A stretch of DNA of 64,000 nucleotides. Origin: Thiorhodovibrio frisius. GTDB lineage: Bacteria > Pseudomonadota > Gammaproteobacteria > Chromatiales > Chromatiaceae. Each line of letters begins with the position of its first letter. Positions within the stretch are counted from its first letter, which is position 1. Below the pieces are notes generated by a model. It was not told the DNA's origin, searched no databases, and worked only from the letters and a program-made list of their open reading frames with translations. A program made the position numbers and the translations under genes. Of this stretch, positions 16,005 to 25,304 are shown piece by piece. The stretch spans positions 3,032,501 through 3,096,500 of the forward strand of contig NZ_CP121471.1 of assembly GCF_033954835.1 (NCBI RefSeq). Reading direction: 5' to 3'.

Positions 16005-17777
16005 TTACCAAACACATCGCAGCAGTCCGATGCAGACCACCGCGTGAGTGCGCAGATTCAGGCGCTCGCCGTAGATGTCTTCCAATCGGCGGCGATAGAC
16101 CGTTAGTTGCGCCTCGGCCTCCGCTAGGAGCGGGGCGATCTCTGGGCGCGCGCGCAGTTGCTCGCGCGGCAGCTCGGCCAGGGTCTCGCTGTCGAGGCCG
16201 GGCAGATCAGCGAGCTTCAGATGCTTGAATTCAATCACCTGATCCAGAAAACCGTAGCGACGTGCATCCGGGCGCACAATCATCGACAGATCGCAGTAGC
16301 CGCGCCCGACGGCGGTCTCCGAGTCCATGATGTAGCCCAGATCGTCGAACAAGGTGACCAGGAAAGCGGTCTTGACCACCAGCTCGTTGGACCAGCGCAG
16401 ATCGCGATTATCGAACACCGGCAGGAAGCGCTGCTCGATGAAACGGCAGACCGGCTCCAAATCGCCCTCTGAATAAAAACGCACGCAGGCGGCGCGGCGC
16501 TCGCGGTCAAGTGTATAGCCCGGTAGCAAGGACTCCTGAATTCGCTCGACATAGAGCTTGCGCACCACCAGGTTGGGGATGACCAGCTCCAGGTGTCGCA
16601 ATAGCCCGCGCCCGCCATAGGTGAGTACGCCAAAAAAGTACAGCAGTGAGGCGAGAAAACCCTCGGTCTGCGGGGCATGAAGCATCCGATCAACGCCGAA
16701 GCGCCGCTCCAGTTGCTCGACGGTCAACGGCTCGCCGCGATCGAGCGCCGCCGTGACCACCGCTTCACCATTGGGTAAGCCGGCAATGTACTCGATGCGA
16801 TTGCGATCCATGGCCAGATTGTTGTCGAGCATTTCCTCAGGGTACGAGCACCGTTTCGCGAAATGCTTGAAAAAATACAGCGCGAGCGTCGGGTTGTAGA
16901 TCTGCCCGCCCTCCGGGCAGAGGGCGAAGTTGTAGCCGTTGTAGAAGCTGCGCATCATCGCCAGCGCCTCGGCGGTCTGTTCGGTCGGTAGCTTACACTC
17001 AGCAATGAGCTGCCCAAGCACAGCGGCGATCTCCGACTCGTGAAAGCCGCACAGATCGGCCAGCTCGGGTTCCAGCGAGATGTCCTCGACCACGTTGTAA
17101 CCGCTGGTGATGTCGGCCATCACCACCGGCGAGACCCCAGTGATAAACACCCGGTCGAGTCCGCGCCCCTCAGCGGCGGCCTTGATCGCTTTAAAGACCG
17201 TCTTGATTGCACCCTCGCCGCCGACCAGGGCGTTGTAGCGTTCCTCGCCGCGATCACGACTGACCAACACCTCATTGGCAAAGTTGTCGTATTCGTCGAT
17301 CAGCAAATAGAGCCGATGCGGGGTCTGGCTGACGGCTGCGAGCAGGGAGCGGAAGGAAGTCAGCGCATCGTCCTGAATCTCAACGGTGCCGGGGAGCCAA
17401 TCGCCATATTTTGAGATGGTCGAGGCAATCTCGGCGTTGATATGCCGATACAAAGCACCGCGAATTTCCTCGGCGTCGCCCATCGGATCGACGGTGGAGA
17501 AATTCCACTTCATGACGAAGTAGCTGTTGCGCCTAGCCGTCGGCGCCCGACCGATGGCCAGCGACCCGAAGAGCTGATCAAAGGACTCGGCGCAGGCCAA
17601 GTCGTAGTAGTTCTCCAGCGTCGACAGCCACAGCGACTTGCCGAAACGGCGCGGGCGCAGCAGCAGCAGTTGATCACCCGCCTCCTCGATCAGGGCGATT
17701 CGGTCGCTGCGATCAATATAGAAATAGCCTTGCGTGGCGATCTTATGGAAATTGCTAATGCCGTAGGGAAAACGCAT
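16005..17777 (-). CDS. AAA-ATPase-like protein with C-terminal PD-(D/E)XK nuclease domain
   Basis: About 590 residues from the ATG at 17777, which gives the usual family opening MRFPYGISNFHKIATQGYFYIDR; an upstream ATG at 17843 would add 22 residues. The N-terminal part is the AAA-ATPase_like domain (LLLRPRRFGKSLWLSTL as P-loop variant, RLYLLIDEYDNFAN as Walker B). The C-terminus has a PD-(D/E)XK-type signature (GYCDLSMIVRPD then QVIEFKHLKL, with D and ExK). The family is large, multi-copy and patchily spread. Its role is unproven, with mobile-element or toxin-like behaviour suspected. It lies 85 bp downstream of the Amt-GGDEF-EAL gene on the same strand. Both domains look intact. Confidence 0.85.
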   Translation of the reverse strand: MRFPYGISNFHKIATQGYFYIDRSDRIALIEEAGDQLLLLRPRRFGKSLWLSTLENYYDLACAESFDQLFGSLAIGRAPTARRNSYFVMKWNFSTVDPMGDAEEIRGALYRHINAEIASTISKYGDWLPGTVEIQDDALTSFRSLLAAVSQTPHRLYLLIDEYDNFANEVLVSRDRGEERYNALVGGEGAIKTVFKAIKAAAEGRGLDRVFITGVSPVVMADITSGYNVVEDISLEPELADLCGFHESEIAAVLGQLIAECKLPTEQTAEALAMMRSFYNGYNFALCPEGGQIYNPTLALYFFKHFAKRCSYPEEMLDNNLAMDRNRIEYIAGLPNGEAVVTAALDRGEPLTVEQLERRFGVDRMLHAPQTEGFLASLLYFFGVLTYGGRGLLRHLELVIPNLVVRKLYVERIQESLLPGYTLDRERRAACVRFYSEGDLEPVCRFIEQRFLPVFDNRDLRWSNELVVKTAFLVTLFDDLGYIMDSETAVGRGYCDLSMIVRPDARRYGFLDQVIEFKHLKLADLPGLDSETLAELPREQLRARPEIAPLLAEAEAQLTVYRRRLEDIYGERLNLRTHAVVCIGLLRCVW

Positions 17778-17862
17778 ACGCGCCTCGGTGTCGATCTGGG
17801 TTGGCTTGCCGGAAAAGGTACTGTCGAAGCAAAGCCCGCGCAAGCCTTGGCCGCGCTGATGA

Positions 17863-20800
17863 TCAATCCAGTTCCAGGTGCCTGATCAACTCGGCGACTG
17901 GCAGCGGCGGGGCTGCAATAAAGCCCTGGTAGCTATCACAGCCTTCTGTACGCAGAAAGTCGAGCTGTTCCGCGCGCTCGACGCCTTCGGCAAGGGTGCC
18001 GAGCCGCAGGCTGCGCGCGAGCGAGATGATGGCCGAGCAGATAGCGGCATCCTCGCCGTTGATATCGCATTCCCCGACAAAAGAGCGGTCGAGCTTGATG
18101 ACATCGACCGGGAAGCGCTTGAGGTAGCTGAGCGAGGAATAGCCGGTGCCAAAGTCGTCAATTGCGATGCCAATCCCCATCGTCTTAAGCTGGCGAAGCA
18201 CGTCGATGCACATCTGGTTGTTGGACGCCAGCACGGTCTCGGTGATTTCCAGTTCCAGGCTGCTCGCTGGGAGCCCTTCTTCGTGCAGAATGCTTGCGAC
18301 CAGTTCGGCAAAATTTGGCTTCAGGAATTGTTTGCCGGACACATTCACGGCCACACGCGGAATCGCGAGCCCCTGTGCCTGCCATTGGGCCTGCTGCCGG
18401 CAAGCGGTGCGCAGAACCCACTCGCCAACGGTCACGATCAGACCACTCTCTTCAAGAATTGGAATGAAAACACTCGGCTGAATCATGCCTTCGCGCCCGT
18501 GCTGCCAGCGCAGCAGTGCCTCGGTGCCGATTAGCGCGCCGCTAGTGAGGTCAAACTGGGGCTGATAGAAGAGCACGAATTCGCCTTGCGCCAGCGCGTC
18601 GCGCAGACTGTTCTCGCGGTCGAGGCGCTCGGCGTGCTCACGCGCGAGTGCAGGTGTGAAGAACTGAAAGTTGTTACGTCCGGCATCCTTGGCCTCGTAG
18701 AGCGCCAAATCCGCGTTGCGAATCAGCAGATCGGCGGTTTCGCCAGCCTCGGGATAACGCGCGATGCCGATGCTTGATGGTGCATGCACCGCTTTGTTGT
18801 CAAGCCGATGCGTCTCGGCAAGCCGGGCGATGAACTCGCTGCCTTTGTTGCGAACATCCTCCAGTCCACCGACGCCGAGCAGCGCGATGACGAATTCATC
18901 GCCACCCCAGCGCGAGACTAAGTCCTCCTTGCGGGTAAGTTCGCGCAGGCGCTCGGCGACACTGCGAAGGAGTTGATCACCCACATCGTGACCCAAACTG
19001 TCGTTGACCTGCTTGAAGCGATCAAGATCGAGAAAAAGCACTGCTACCCGCGCCGATGGGTCCGTCAGCAAAAAGTAATCAAGCTGCTGGCGGAAATGGC
19101 TGCGATTGGCCAGCCCGGTGAGAATGTCGAAATGCGCCAGCTGATGCAGGCGTTGCTGCACTTCGCGCTGGCGGGTGACGTCGCGGATGTGAAAGTTGTA
19201 TTCCAGCCTGGGTCCACCGCGCACCCGAGTGATGCTGAGTTCGGCCGGAAAGCTCTCGTGGGAAACGCGCGTTAGCACGAACTGGATGCGTCGATCGAGC
19301 ACAAAGCGCCCTTCGCCGCTAAAGCCGGCGTTTAGCGCGGCGTTGAAGGCTTCGCGCTGATCAGTTGGAATGGCAATCTCGCCCAGTTGGCGACCCAGAG
19401 CCATGCGCCGCGAGCAGCCGAAGGTGCGCTCCGCGGCCGGATTAAATTCCACCACTTGCCCGCGACCGTCGATGGTAATAATGCAGTCGAGCACCGCATC
19501 AAGAATGGCGCTCTTGCGGGTTTCGCTCGCAGCCAGATCGTGCAGCAGCTGTTCCCGACGGTGAATTTCGTCGTTCACCCGGGCGAGTACATGATTGTAC
19601 TGACGTGCGATCTGGCCAACCTCCGTGTGGGGCTCGCAACTGACGGGATGCGAAAAATCCCCGCGCCGGCTCTGTTGCTCCATCTCCCCGAGAAGATCGA
19701 GAATCTCGGTACTGGCACCATGCTCGGCGACATTGAGCCCCAGCCGTTCTTCCTCAAACGTGACGCGCAGCGGGTAAAAACGGTTAATGAGCCAGAGCGC
19801 CGCCAGACTCACCATGAAACTATAGGCGCCAATGCTCAGCACGCCGAGCGCCTGCACGCCGAGTTGCACAAGCCGGCCCCCAGTCGTGCCAAAGCTGTCC
19901 GCCGGCGCAAACAGCGCCACCGCCAGGGTACCCCAGACGCCGGCAAACAGATGCGCCGGAATGGCGCCCACGGCGTCATCGATGCGCCGGCGCTCGAGCC
20001 AACTCGTGCCCCAGGCGGCCAGCAGGCCGGCCACCAGCCCGATCAGGGCCGCAAAGGCTGGCGCCTGCAAGTGACAGGAGGCGGTGATGCCGACGAGACC
20101 GGCAATCACACCGTTTTGCAGATCCAACACCACCGGATAGCCGCGCCGAACATAGCTGTAGATCAGGCCACCGATACCACCGGCGGCACCGGACAGAAAG
20201 GTGTTGAACAGCACCAGAGGAACATCGGCATTCAGCCCTAAGGTGCTGCCGCCATTAAAGCCAAACCAGCCGAACCACAGCAGAATCACCCCCAGGGACG
20301 CAAGCGGCAAGTTGCCACCGGCAATGGCGCGGATGCCATGCTCGCTGAAGCGCCCACTGCGCGGGCCAAGCAGAAGCACCGCGACCAGGGCCGTCCAGCC
20401 GCCAACTGAGTGCACCACGGTGGAGCCGGCAAAGTCGATGAACCCAAGCTGAGCCAGCCAACCGCTCGCCTCGCCGCTGGCGGCACCACCCCAGGCCCAG
20501 TGCCCGGTGACGGGATAGATGAACGCCGAGAGCAAAATCGCAGTCAACCCATAGGCCAGGAAGCGCATGCGCTCGGCCACCGCTCCCGCGACAATGGTGG
20601 CCGCAGTGCTGCAGAACATCGCCTGGAAGAAGAAAAAACTCATCAGCCAGGGCGAGCCCGCGCCGTCGAACAGGAAACTGTCGCTGCCGACCAGCCCCGA
20701 GAGACTGGTGCCGAACATCAGCGCATAGCCGAACAGCCAGTAGACGAGCGCCGACAGGCACAGGTCCATCAGGTTCTTGACCGCAACATTGATGCTGTTT

Positions 20801-20919
20801 TTCGCCCGCACCAGGCCGGATTCAAGGCACAGAAAGCCGCCCTGCATCAAAAACACCAGGAAGGCGCACAGCAATATCCAGGCGATGTCTAATGCAGCGA
20901 AATTAGGCTCTGTGCTCAT
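17863..20919 (-). CDS. Ammonium transporter (Amt) fused to HAMP-like, PAS, GGDEF and EAL domains
   Basis: 1018 residues. Residues 1 to ~400 are a full Amt/Rh channel: FFQAMFCSTAATIVAGAVAER, the first pore His in GSTVVHSVGGW, the second in IPAHLFAGVWG, and the usual tail GLNVAEHGAS. A HAMP-like linker, a PAS domain (ILDAVLDCIITIDGRGQVVEF), GGDEF (RWGGDEFVIAL with an upstream RKED inhibitory site) and EAL (TEALLRW, DDFGTGYSSLSYLKRFPVD, AEGVE) follow. All catalytic motifs look intact, so it could make or degrade c-di-GMP under control of ammonium. Inner membrane. No glnK gene sits beside it, unlike ordinary amtB. Amt proteins fused to signalling domains are known; this five-part order deserves attention. 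Confidence 0.92.
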   Translation of the reverse strand: MSTEPNFAALDIAWILLCAFLVFLMQGGFLCLESGLVRAKNSINVAVKNLMDLCLSALVYWLFGYALMFGTSLSGLVGSDSFLFDGAGSPWLMSFFFFQAMFCSTAATIVAGAVAERMRFLAYGLTAILLSAFIYPVTGHWAWGGAASGEASGWLAQLGFIDFAGSTVVHSVGGWTALVAVLLLGPRSGRFSEHGIRAIAGGNLPLASLGVILLWFGWFGFNGGSTLGLNADVPLVLFNTFLSGAAGGIGGLIYSYVRRGYPVVLDLQNGVIAGLVGITASCHLQAPAFAALIGLVAGLLAAWGTSWLERRRIDDAVGAIPAHLFAGVWGTLAVALFAPADSFGTTGGRLVQLGVQALGVLSIGAYSFMVSLAALWLINRFYPLRVTFEEERLGLNVAEHGASTEILDLLGEMEQQSRRGDFSHPVSCEPHTEVGQIARQYNHVLARVNDEIHRREQLLHDLAASETRKSAILDAVLDCIITIDGRGQVVEFNPAAERTFGCSRRMALGRQLGEIAIPTDQREAFNAALNAGFSGEGRFVLDRRIQFVLTRVSHESFPAELSITRVRGGPRLEYNFHIRDVTRQREVQQRLHQLAHFDILTGLANRSHFRQQLDYFLLTDPSARVAVLFLDLDRFKQVNDSLGHDVGDQLLRSVAERLRELTRKEDLVSRWGGDEFVIALLGVGGLEDVRNKGSEFIARLAETHRLDNKAVHAPSSIGIARYPEAGETADLLIRNADLALYEAKDAGRNNFQFFTPALAREHAERLDRENSLRDALAQGEFVLFYQPQFDLTSGALIGTEALLRWQHGREGMIQPSVFIPILEESGLIVTVGEWVLRTACRQQAQWQAQGLAIPRVAVNVSGKQFLKPNFAELVASILHEEGLPASSLELEITETVLASNNQMCIDVLRQLKTMGIGIAIDDFGTGYSSLSYLKRFPVDVIKLDRSFVGECDINGEDAAICSAIISLARSLRLGTLAEGVERAEQLDFLRTEGCDSYQGFIAAPPLPVAELIRHLELD

Positions 20920-21080
20920 TGCTTAACTAGCCGCAATTGCGGGTCCGGCGGTAACAGCGGTGTATGATCGCGCCGCGCTCATTGCCATGCCGTCGGAATT
21001 GCGACCAGATTATGTTCGGCATTTGGCCAGTCTGTCGGCCCAGGCGCCGGGAGTGCGTCGCCGCTCGGCAGGTTCTCAGG

Positions 21081-21794
21081 TTAAAGGAATGTCACTTCCC
21101 CAGTGCTTAGATCGTGCATGGCTGGAACCACCAGCAGGTCGCCCTGATCCACCAGCGCTTTCAGGATTGGACTGCGGCGCAACACGTCGGCGACTTGCAT
21201 TTTGGCGTTTGCCTCGGTGACGGCCTCGACGAATTTTCGATTGGTTGCATTGCGCGCCGCATCGGCAGCGACCGGCGTTGCATCAACGGCAGGCATAATC
21301 TTGTCCAACAACCCAGTCAGGTGACCCATTTCTACCCCGTCGCAGGCACCCATGACAGCACCGCACGCGCTATGGCCCATGATAACGATGACCTTGGAGC
21401 CAGCAACCTTGGTCGCAAACTCGAAGCTACCGAGCATGTCATCGTTGATCACATTGCCCGCCACGCGCGCAACAAAGAGATCACCCACGCCCTGATCGAA
21501 AATAATCTCGGGGGCCGAGCGAGAATCGAGACAAGAAAGAACCACCGCAAAAGGATATTGACCGGAAGCCGTGCTTTCGGCCTGCGCTCTAAGGTCACGA
21601 TTGTGCGCATCCCCTTCAACAAACCGACGATTTCCCGCTTTAAGCTTTTCAATGGCCGAAGCCGGTGTCATCGCATCCTGCTTGGCGGCATCGAAGGTGA
21701 TATAGGAACGATCAGTTGGAAGCTCCGCCGCAAACACCAGGGTTGGAACAAGAAACAAAAGGGCAATCGAGGTAGAGAAAAACCGGTGTGTCAT
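21081..21794 (-). CDS. Beta-class carbonic anhydrase with signal peptide (periplasmic)
   Basis: 237 residues from ATG 21794, chosen because GGGAG lies about eight bases upstream and the product then begins with a clean signal peptide (MTHRFFSTSIALLFLV, then FAAEL). Zinc and catalytic motifs of beta carbonic anhydrases are present: SCLDSRSAPEIIFD (Cys, Asp-Arg pair), GHSACGAVMGA (His, Cys). It interconverts CO2 and bicarbonate. Most bacterial beta enzymes are cytoplasmic; export puts this one in the periplasm, where it could supply CO2 or bicarbonate for uptake by an autotroph. It is a single gene; neighbours on each side are unrelated. Confidence 0.9.
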   Translation of the reverse strand: MTHRFFSTSIALLFLVPTLVFAAELPTDRSYITFDAAKQDAMTPASAIEKLKAGNRRFVEGDAHNRDLRAQAESTASGQYPFAVVLSCLDSRSAPEIIFDQGVGDLFVARVAGNVINDDMLGSFEFATKVAGSKVIVIMGHSACGAVMGACDGVEMGHLTGLLDKIMPAVDATPVAADAARNATNRKFVEAVTEANAKMQVADVLRRSPILKALVDQGDLLVVPAMHDLSTGEVTFL

Positions 21795-21996
21795 ATTTAA
21801 ATCTCCCGCATGGCCAGAATGAATAAACTGCAACGCGTTACGCTGAAATCCCACACGCATGAAAGCGAGTGGCGCGCTTCGGTCAATGCGACTATAACAT
21901 CGCCAGAGTCTACGCATACCCATTCAATGACTGTGAAAAAGCAGACTCAATCTGCGAGGAGGCCGGGACGATGAAGCTTTCCGCAAAACAGCAGAT

Positions 21997-22623
21997 TCAT
22001 TCTTCAGAGTGGCTAGGGCCATGAGCGTTAGACCGGCTAATGATCGCTGGCATCATGGCAACGCTGAAGTCCCCGTAAAGATAGCCCTCGCGAAAGCTCA
22101 CCTCAGCACCGAGTTGCTCGGCCCATTGGCGGATTTCATCCGGGTGGCGGCAGTTGAATATCTCCGAGTCATCGGTCCCGCGCAGCAGGTTAAAGACAAA
22201 ACCCTGCTCACTTGCGGCGAAACAGCGCTCGATGAAGCAGAATGTCTCGTATTTCGTCAGGGTATTCATCGCCCCGCTGCACAGATAATAGTCGGCGGCT
22301 GGCAGCGGATCCGTGAGCGCATCAAGCAGGCGGATGTCCTCGCCGGTGCGTTCGCGCGCGACTGTCACCATGCTCTGAAGCGTGTCCAAGCCGATGTAAC
22401 GCCCAGGCAGGTCATTGTCTCGGGCGAGGTAGCGATGCAGGTCGCCAAATCCGCAACCAACGTCGACGAGCGTCAGCCTGCTGATATCCTCCGGCAGCAG
22501 CGCCCGCAGTGCCTCAAAGCGACACTCCTGGGTGTGGCGCGAGTTCCAGTGCACGCCCTCGGCCGTGGTTCCGTGTTGGTCGATGGCTTCTTGATAAAAT
22601 TCCTGGGTGTCAACGCGGGGCAT
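21997..22623 (-). CDS. Class I SAM-dependent methyltransferase
   Basis: 208 residues. SAM-binding motif I is LVDVGCGFGDLHRYLA, motif II acidic end is YIGLDTL, and ADYYLCSGAMNTL is a later motif in place of the common NPPY, so the substrate is probably a small molecule rather than nucleic acid. The N-terminus (EFYQEAIDQHGTTAEGVHWNS) is conserved in a group of uncharacterised proteobacterial methyltransferases. The gene is alone on the minus strand between the carbonic anhydrase and hemF, which is divergent. The opposite strand is also open here but shows no family motif, so the minus frame is preferred. Confidence 0.8.
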   Translation of the reverse strand: MPRVDTQEFYQEAIDQHGTTAEGVHWNSRHTQECRFEALRALLPEDISRLTLVDVGCGFGDLHRYLARDNDLPGRYIGLDTLQSMVTVARERTGEDIRLLDALTDPLPAADYYLCSGAMNTLTKYETFCFIERCFAASEQGFVFNLLRGTDDSEIFNCRHPDEIRQWAEQLGAEVSFREGYLYGDFSVAMMPAIISRSNAHGPSHSEE

Positions 22624-22761
22624 GGGTGAGCAAGGGCTGAACAGAGTGGATCATTAACAATGGATCAGTGAAACGGGCTCGATCATCGCGAACGCTGGCC
22701 TGATCCGGCTGGGCGCTATAGTACCATCGGTGTTTCCCCGAACTGCGAGAGCAAGACCGCC

Positions 22762-23712
22762 ATGATCGATCAACCCGAGGCCGAGGCCGTTGAACAGTAT
22801 TTGCTCAGCCTGCAGACACGTCTGTGCGATGCGCTCGCGCAGGCGGACGGCGGGGGCGTCTTTGGCGACGACCGCTGGACGCGAGCAGATGGCGGCGGCG
22901 GATGCAGCCGGGTGCTTGAGGAGGGCGCGCTGTTTGAAAAAGCCGGGGTTAATTTCTCCCATGTGCATGGCGCCGCCTTGCCAGCCAGTGCCAGCGCCGA
23001 CCGACCCGAGTTGGCCGGACGGGGGTTTTCTGCCATGGGCGTGTCCCTGGTGCTGCATCCGCGCAATCCCTATGTGCCCACCACCCATCTGAATGTGCGT
23101 TTTTTCAGCGCCGAGAAGCCGGGGACCGAGCCGCTGTGGTGGTTTGGCGGCGGCTTTGATCTGACGCCCTATTATGGCTTTGAGGAGGACGCGCGTCACT
23201 GGCATCGCAACGCGCGCGCCGCCTGTGCCGACTTTGGCGATGCTCTTTACCCCGAACTCAAGTCTGCCTGCGACCGCTATTTTTATCTTAAACACCGCGC
23301 CGAGGCGCGCGGCATTGGCGGGCTCTTTTTCGATGACTTCAACCGCTTCGGCTTCGCGCGCAGTTTTGCCTTCATGCAGTCTGTTGCCGAACACTTCCTG
23401 CCCGGCTATCTGCCCATTGTCGCGCGCCGCCGGGAGCATCCCTGGGGCGAGCGCGAGCGGGCTTTCCAGATGATGCGCCGGGGGCGTTATGTGGAATTTA
23501 ACCTAGTGCATGATCGCGGCACGCTGTTTGGGCTGCAATCCGGCGGACGGACCGAGTCCATTCTGATGTCCATGCCGCCAAGCGTGAGCTGGCGCTATAA
23601 CTGGCAACCGGAGCCCGGCAGCCCGGAGGCGCGGCTGATGGAGGTTTTTCTTGTTCCCCGGGACTGGCTGGCTGGCTCGCAGGCTGGGGACGACAGATGC
23701 CTGGACAAATAA
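22762..23712 (+). CDS. hemF: Oxygen-dependent coproporphyrinogen III oxidase
   Basis: 316 residues, normal for HemF. It converts coproporphyrinogen III to protoporphyrinogen IX using O2 in haem and bacteriochlorophyll synthesis; a soluble dimer. The family signatures are continuous: [74 protein letters not shown], and [18 protein letters not shown]. Its start follows a 138-bp divergent spacer shared with the methyltransferase. An oxygen-requiring enzyme shows that the host meets at least low oxygen even if it is a phototroph. Confidence 0.97.
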   Translation: MIDQPEAEAVEQYLLSLQTRLCDALAQADGGGVFGDDRWTRADGGGGCSRVLEEGALFEKAGVNFSHVHGAALPASASADRPELAGRGFSAMGVSLVLHPRNPYVPTTHLNVRFFSAEKPGTEPLWWFGGGFDLTPYYGFEEDARHWHRNARAACADFGDALYPELKSACDRYFYLKHRAEARGIGGLFFDDFNRFGFARSFAFMQSVAEHFLPGYLPIVARRREHPWGERERAFQMMRRGRYVEFNLVHDRGTLFGLQSGGRTESILMSMPPSVSWRYNWQPEPGSPEARLMEVFLVPRDWLAGSQAGDDRCLDK

Positions 23713-23772
23713 TTCTTGCTGCAAAACAGCCGCTTCATTCGGTCAGGATTTTCGCCGACATCCTCTTTGCCA

Positions 23773-24363
23773 TCATCGCCGGCAGGCTAGCGCGACTGTG
23801 TAGTGCGAGCCCTGCTTGAGCTTGTCGTAGTTGCCGAAGATGTCTTCCAGATAACGCTTGATGAACTGCCGCAGGCCATTAATGGTAACCACATAGAGCA
23901 TGCCACCCGGATTGAGCCGCGCACGCGCGTCGTGCAACCAGAGCGTGAGCAGCTCCTTGCCGACTTTTGCCGGAATGTTGCTGACAATCAGATCAAAACG
24001 ACGCTTGGGCTCGATCTGATCAAAACCATTGCTCAGGAGCACCTCGGCATTGTCCAATCCATTGAGCGCGATATTCTTGCGTGCAAACTCCACCGCGACA
24101 AAATCCTTATCCACCAGCAGCACGCGCCCCTGCGGGGCCAGACGCGCCAGGGTGAGGCCGATGGGACCATAGCCGCAGCCAAGATCGAGACAGTCGGCGT
24201 CGGGCGCCACCTCGATTCGCTCCAGCAGCAGTCGGGTTCCAGCATCAATTTCGCGCGGGGAAAACAGCCCCCAGGTTGACTGAAGATGCAGTGGCTGCCC
24301 TGCCAACTCGGCCTGAAAACTGATGGGACGCCGCAGACTGGCGAGCTGGGATGGATCGATCAT
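23773..24363 (-). CDS. RsmC-like (MTS-type) methyltransferase
   Basis: 196 residues. Motif I LDLGCGYGPIGLTLARL, an acidic VLLVDKDFVAVEFARKN, and FDLIVSNIPAKVGKELL in place of NPPFH/NPPI. This is the small MTS-domain type related to the catalytic half of RsmC/RlmG (rRNA guanine-N2 methyltransferases), without their N-terminal pseudo-catalytic half. Because the NPP motif has become SNIP, the target may differ from rRNA. Convergent with hemF (60 bp between stops) and divergent from phoB. Confidence 0.82.
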   Translation of the reverse strand: MIDPSQLASLRRPISFQAELAGQPLHLQSTWGLFSPREIDAGTRLLLERIEVAPDADCLDLGCGYGPIGLTLARLAPQGRVLLVDKDFVAVEFARKNIALNGLDNAEVLLSNGFDQIEPKRRFDLIVSNIPAKVGKELLTLWLHDARARLNPGGMLYVVTINGLRQFIKRYLEDIFGNYDKLKQGSHYTVALACRR

Positions 24364-24452
24364 GGCGTTTCCTGTTGGATGTGGATCACGGGCAGCTTGG
24401 AAAAGACAGGCGGAATTCTAACGCCTCGGCCCGCCTGACATGGCCTGAAAGA

Positions 24453-24470
24453 CTGTCACCATTCTTTAAC
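24453..24470 (+). promoter_or_regulatory. Candidate Pho box upstream of phoB
   Basis: CTGTCACCATTCTTTAAC: the first 7-mer CTGTCAC is one base from the PhoB half-site CTGTCAT, followed by a 4-base spacer and a weaker second half-site CTTTAAC. The site is 150 bp before the phoB start. PhoB autoregulation is known in many proteobacteria. The single weak half-site makes this tentative. Confidence 0.3.
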
Positions 24471-24620
24471 CAATCGGCCATAAACTAGCTGCCCCGGACT
24501 GCCTTGACACGCATTGCCTTGATACTGGCTGGCCCCCTAGCCCACCGCGCGGCTTGCGCCAGACCAGGGCCATCTTCGCAAGCAGTTGCTGACCCCAATT
24601 GTCGATCTTAAGGTGCCCCA

Positions 24621-25304
24621 ATGCCGACCGTTCTGATCGTAGACGACGAGCCCGACATTCGCGAACTCATTCGCTTCAGCCTCGAAGAAGCCGAATTTCG
24701 CGTCCTTGAGGCCGCGCACGCCGATGAAGCCCGCAAGCAGATTAGCGGCGATCCGCCAGACCTGCTTCTGCTCGATTGGATGCTGCCGGGCCGGTCAGGC
24801 CTTGAGTTAGCGACGCAACTCAAGCAGAGTGCGCGCACCAAGAACATCCCCATTATCATGATCAGCGCCCGGGGCGAAGAGGAAGACCGCGTCAAGGGCC
24901 TGGATACCGGGGCCGATGACTATATCGCCAAACCCTTCTCGCCGCGCGAAATGATCGCCCGCGTCAAGGCCGTGTTGCGCCGCAGCCAGAGTGAACAGCA
25001 ACAGGATGCGATCGAAATTGGCGGTCTGCGCATCGACCATATTGGCCATCGCATCAGTGCCGATGGCCAGCCCATCACCATCGCACCAACAGAATACAAG
25101 CTGCTGCATTTTTTCATGACCCATACTGATCGCGCCTTCAGCCGCTCGCAACTGCTTGATCATGTCTGGGGGGATCAGGTCTATGTGGAGGAGCGCACCG
25201 TCGACGTGCATGTCCGGCGCCTGCGCAAAGCGCTCGAAAGCACTGGTCATCAGCATCTGCTGCAAACCGTGCGAGGCGTTGGCTACCGGTTCTCGGACAA
25301 ATGA
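24621..25304 (+). CDS. phoB: Phosphate-regulon response regulator PhoB
   Basis: 227 residues. Receiver domain with acidic pair DDEPD (residues 8-12), phospho-acceptor in LLLLDWMLPG, Thr/Ser switch at MISARGEE and Lys in DYIAKPFSPRE. OmpR/PhoB winged helix with RAFSRSQLLDHVWGDQVYVEERTVDVHVRRLRKAL and the final LQTVRGVGYRFS. The exact GDQVYVEERTVDVH pattern is typical for PhoB rather than other OmpR-type regulators. It activates phosphate-starvation genes. Its stop overlaps the phoR start by four bases, a translationally coupled pair. Confidence 0.93.
   Translation: MPTVLIVDDEPDIRELIRFSLEEAEFRVLEAAHADEARKQISGDPPDLLLLDWMLPGRSGLELATQLKQSARTKNIPIIMISARGEEEDRVKGLDTGADDYIAKPFSPREMIARVKAVLRRSQSEQQQDAIEIGGLRIDHIGHRISADGQPITIAPTEYKLLHFFMTHTDRAFSRSQLLDHVWGDQVYVEERTVDVHVRRLRKALESTGHQHLLQTVRGVGYRFSDK

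Noticed and set aside
22009-22629. Long open frame on the plus strand opposite the methyltransferase at 21997-22623
   Set aside because: The minus strand carries clear SAM-binding motifs; the plus frame has no domain and exists because of high GC codon bias.
22654-23439. Long minus-strand frame inside hemF
   Set aside because: Completely covered by an unmistakable hemF on the plus strand.
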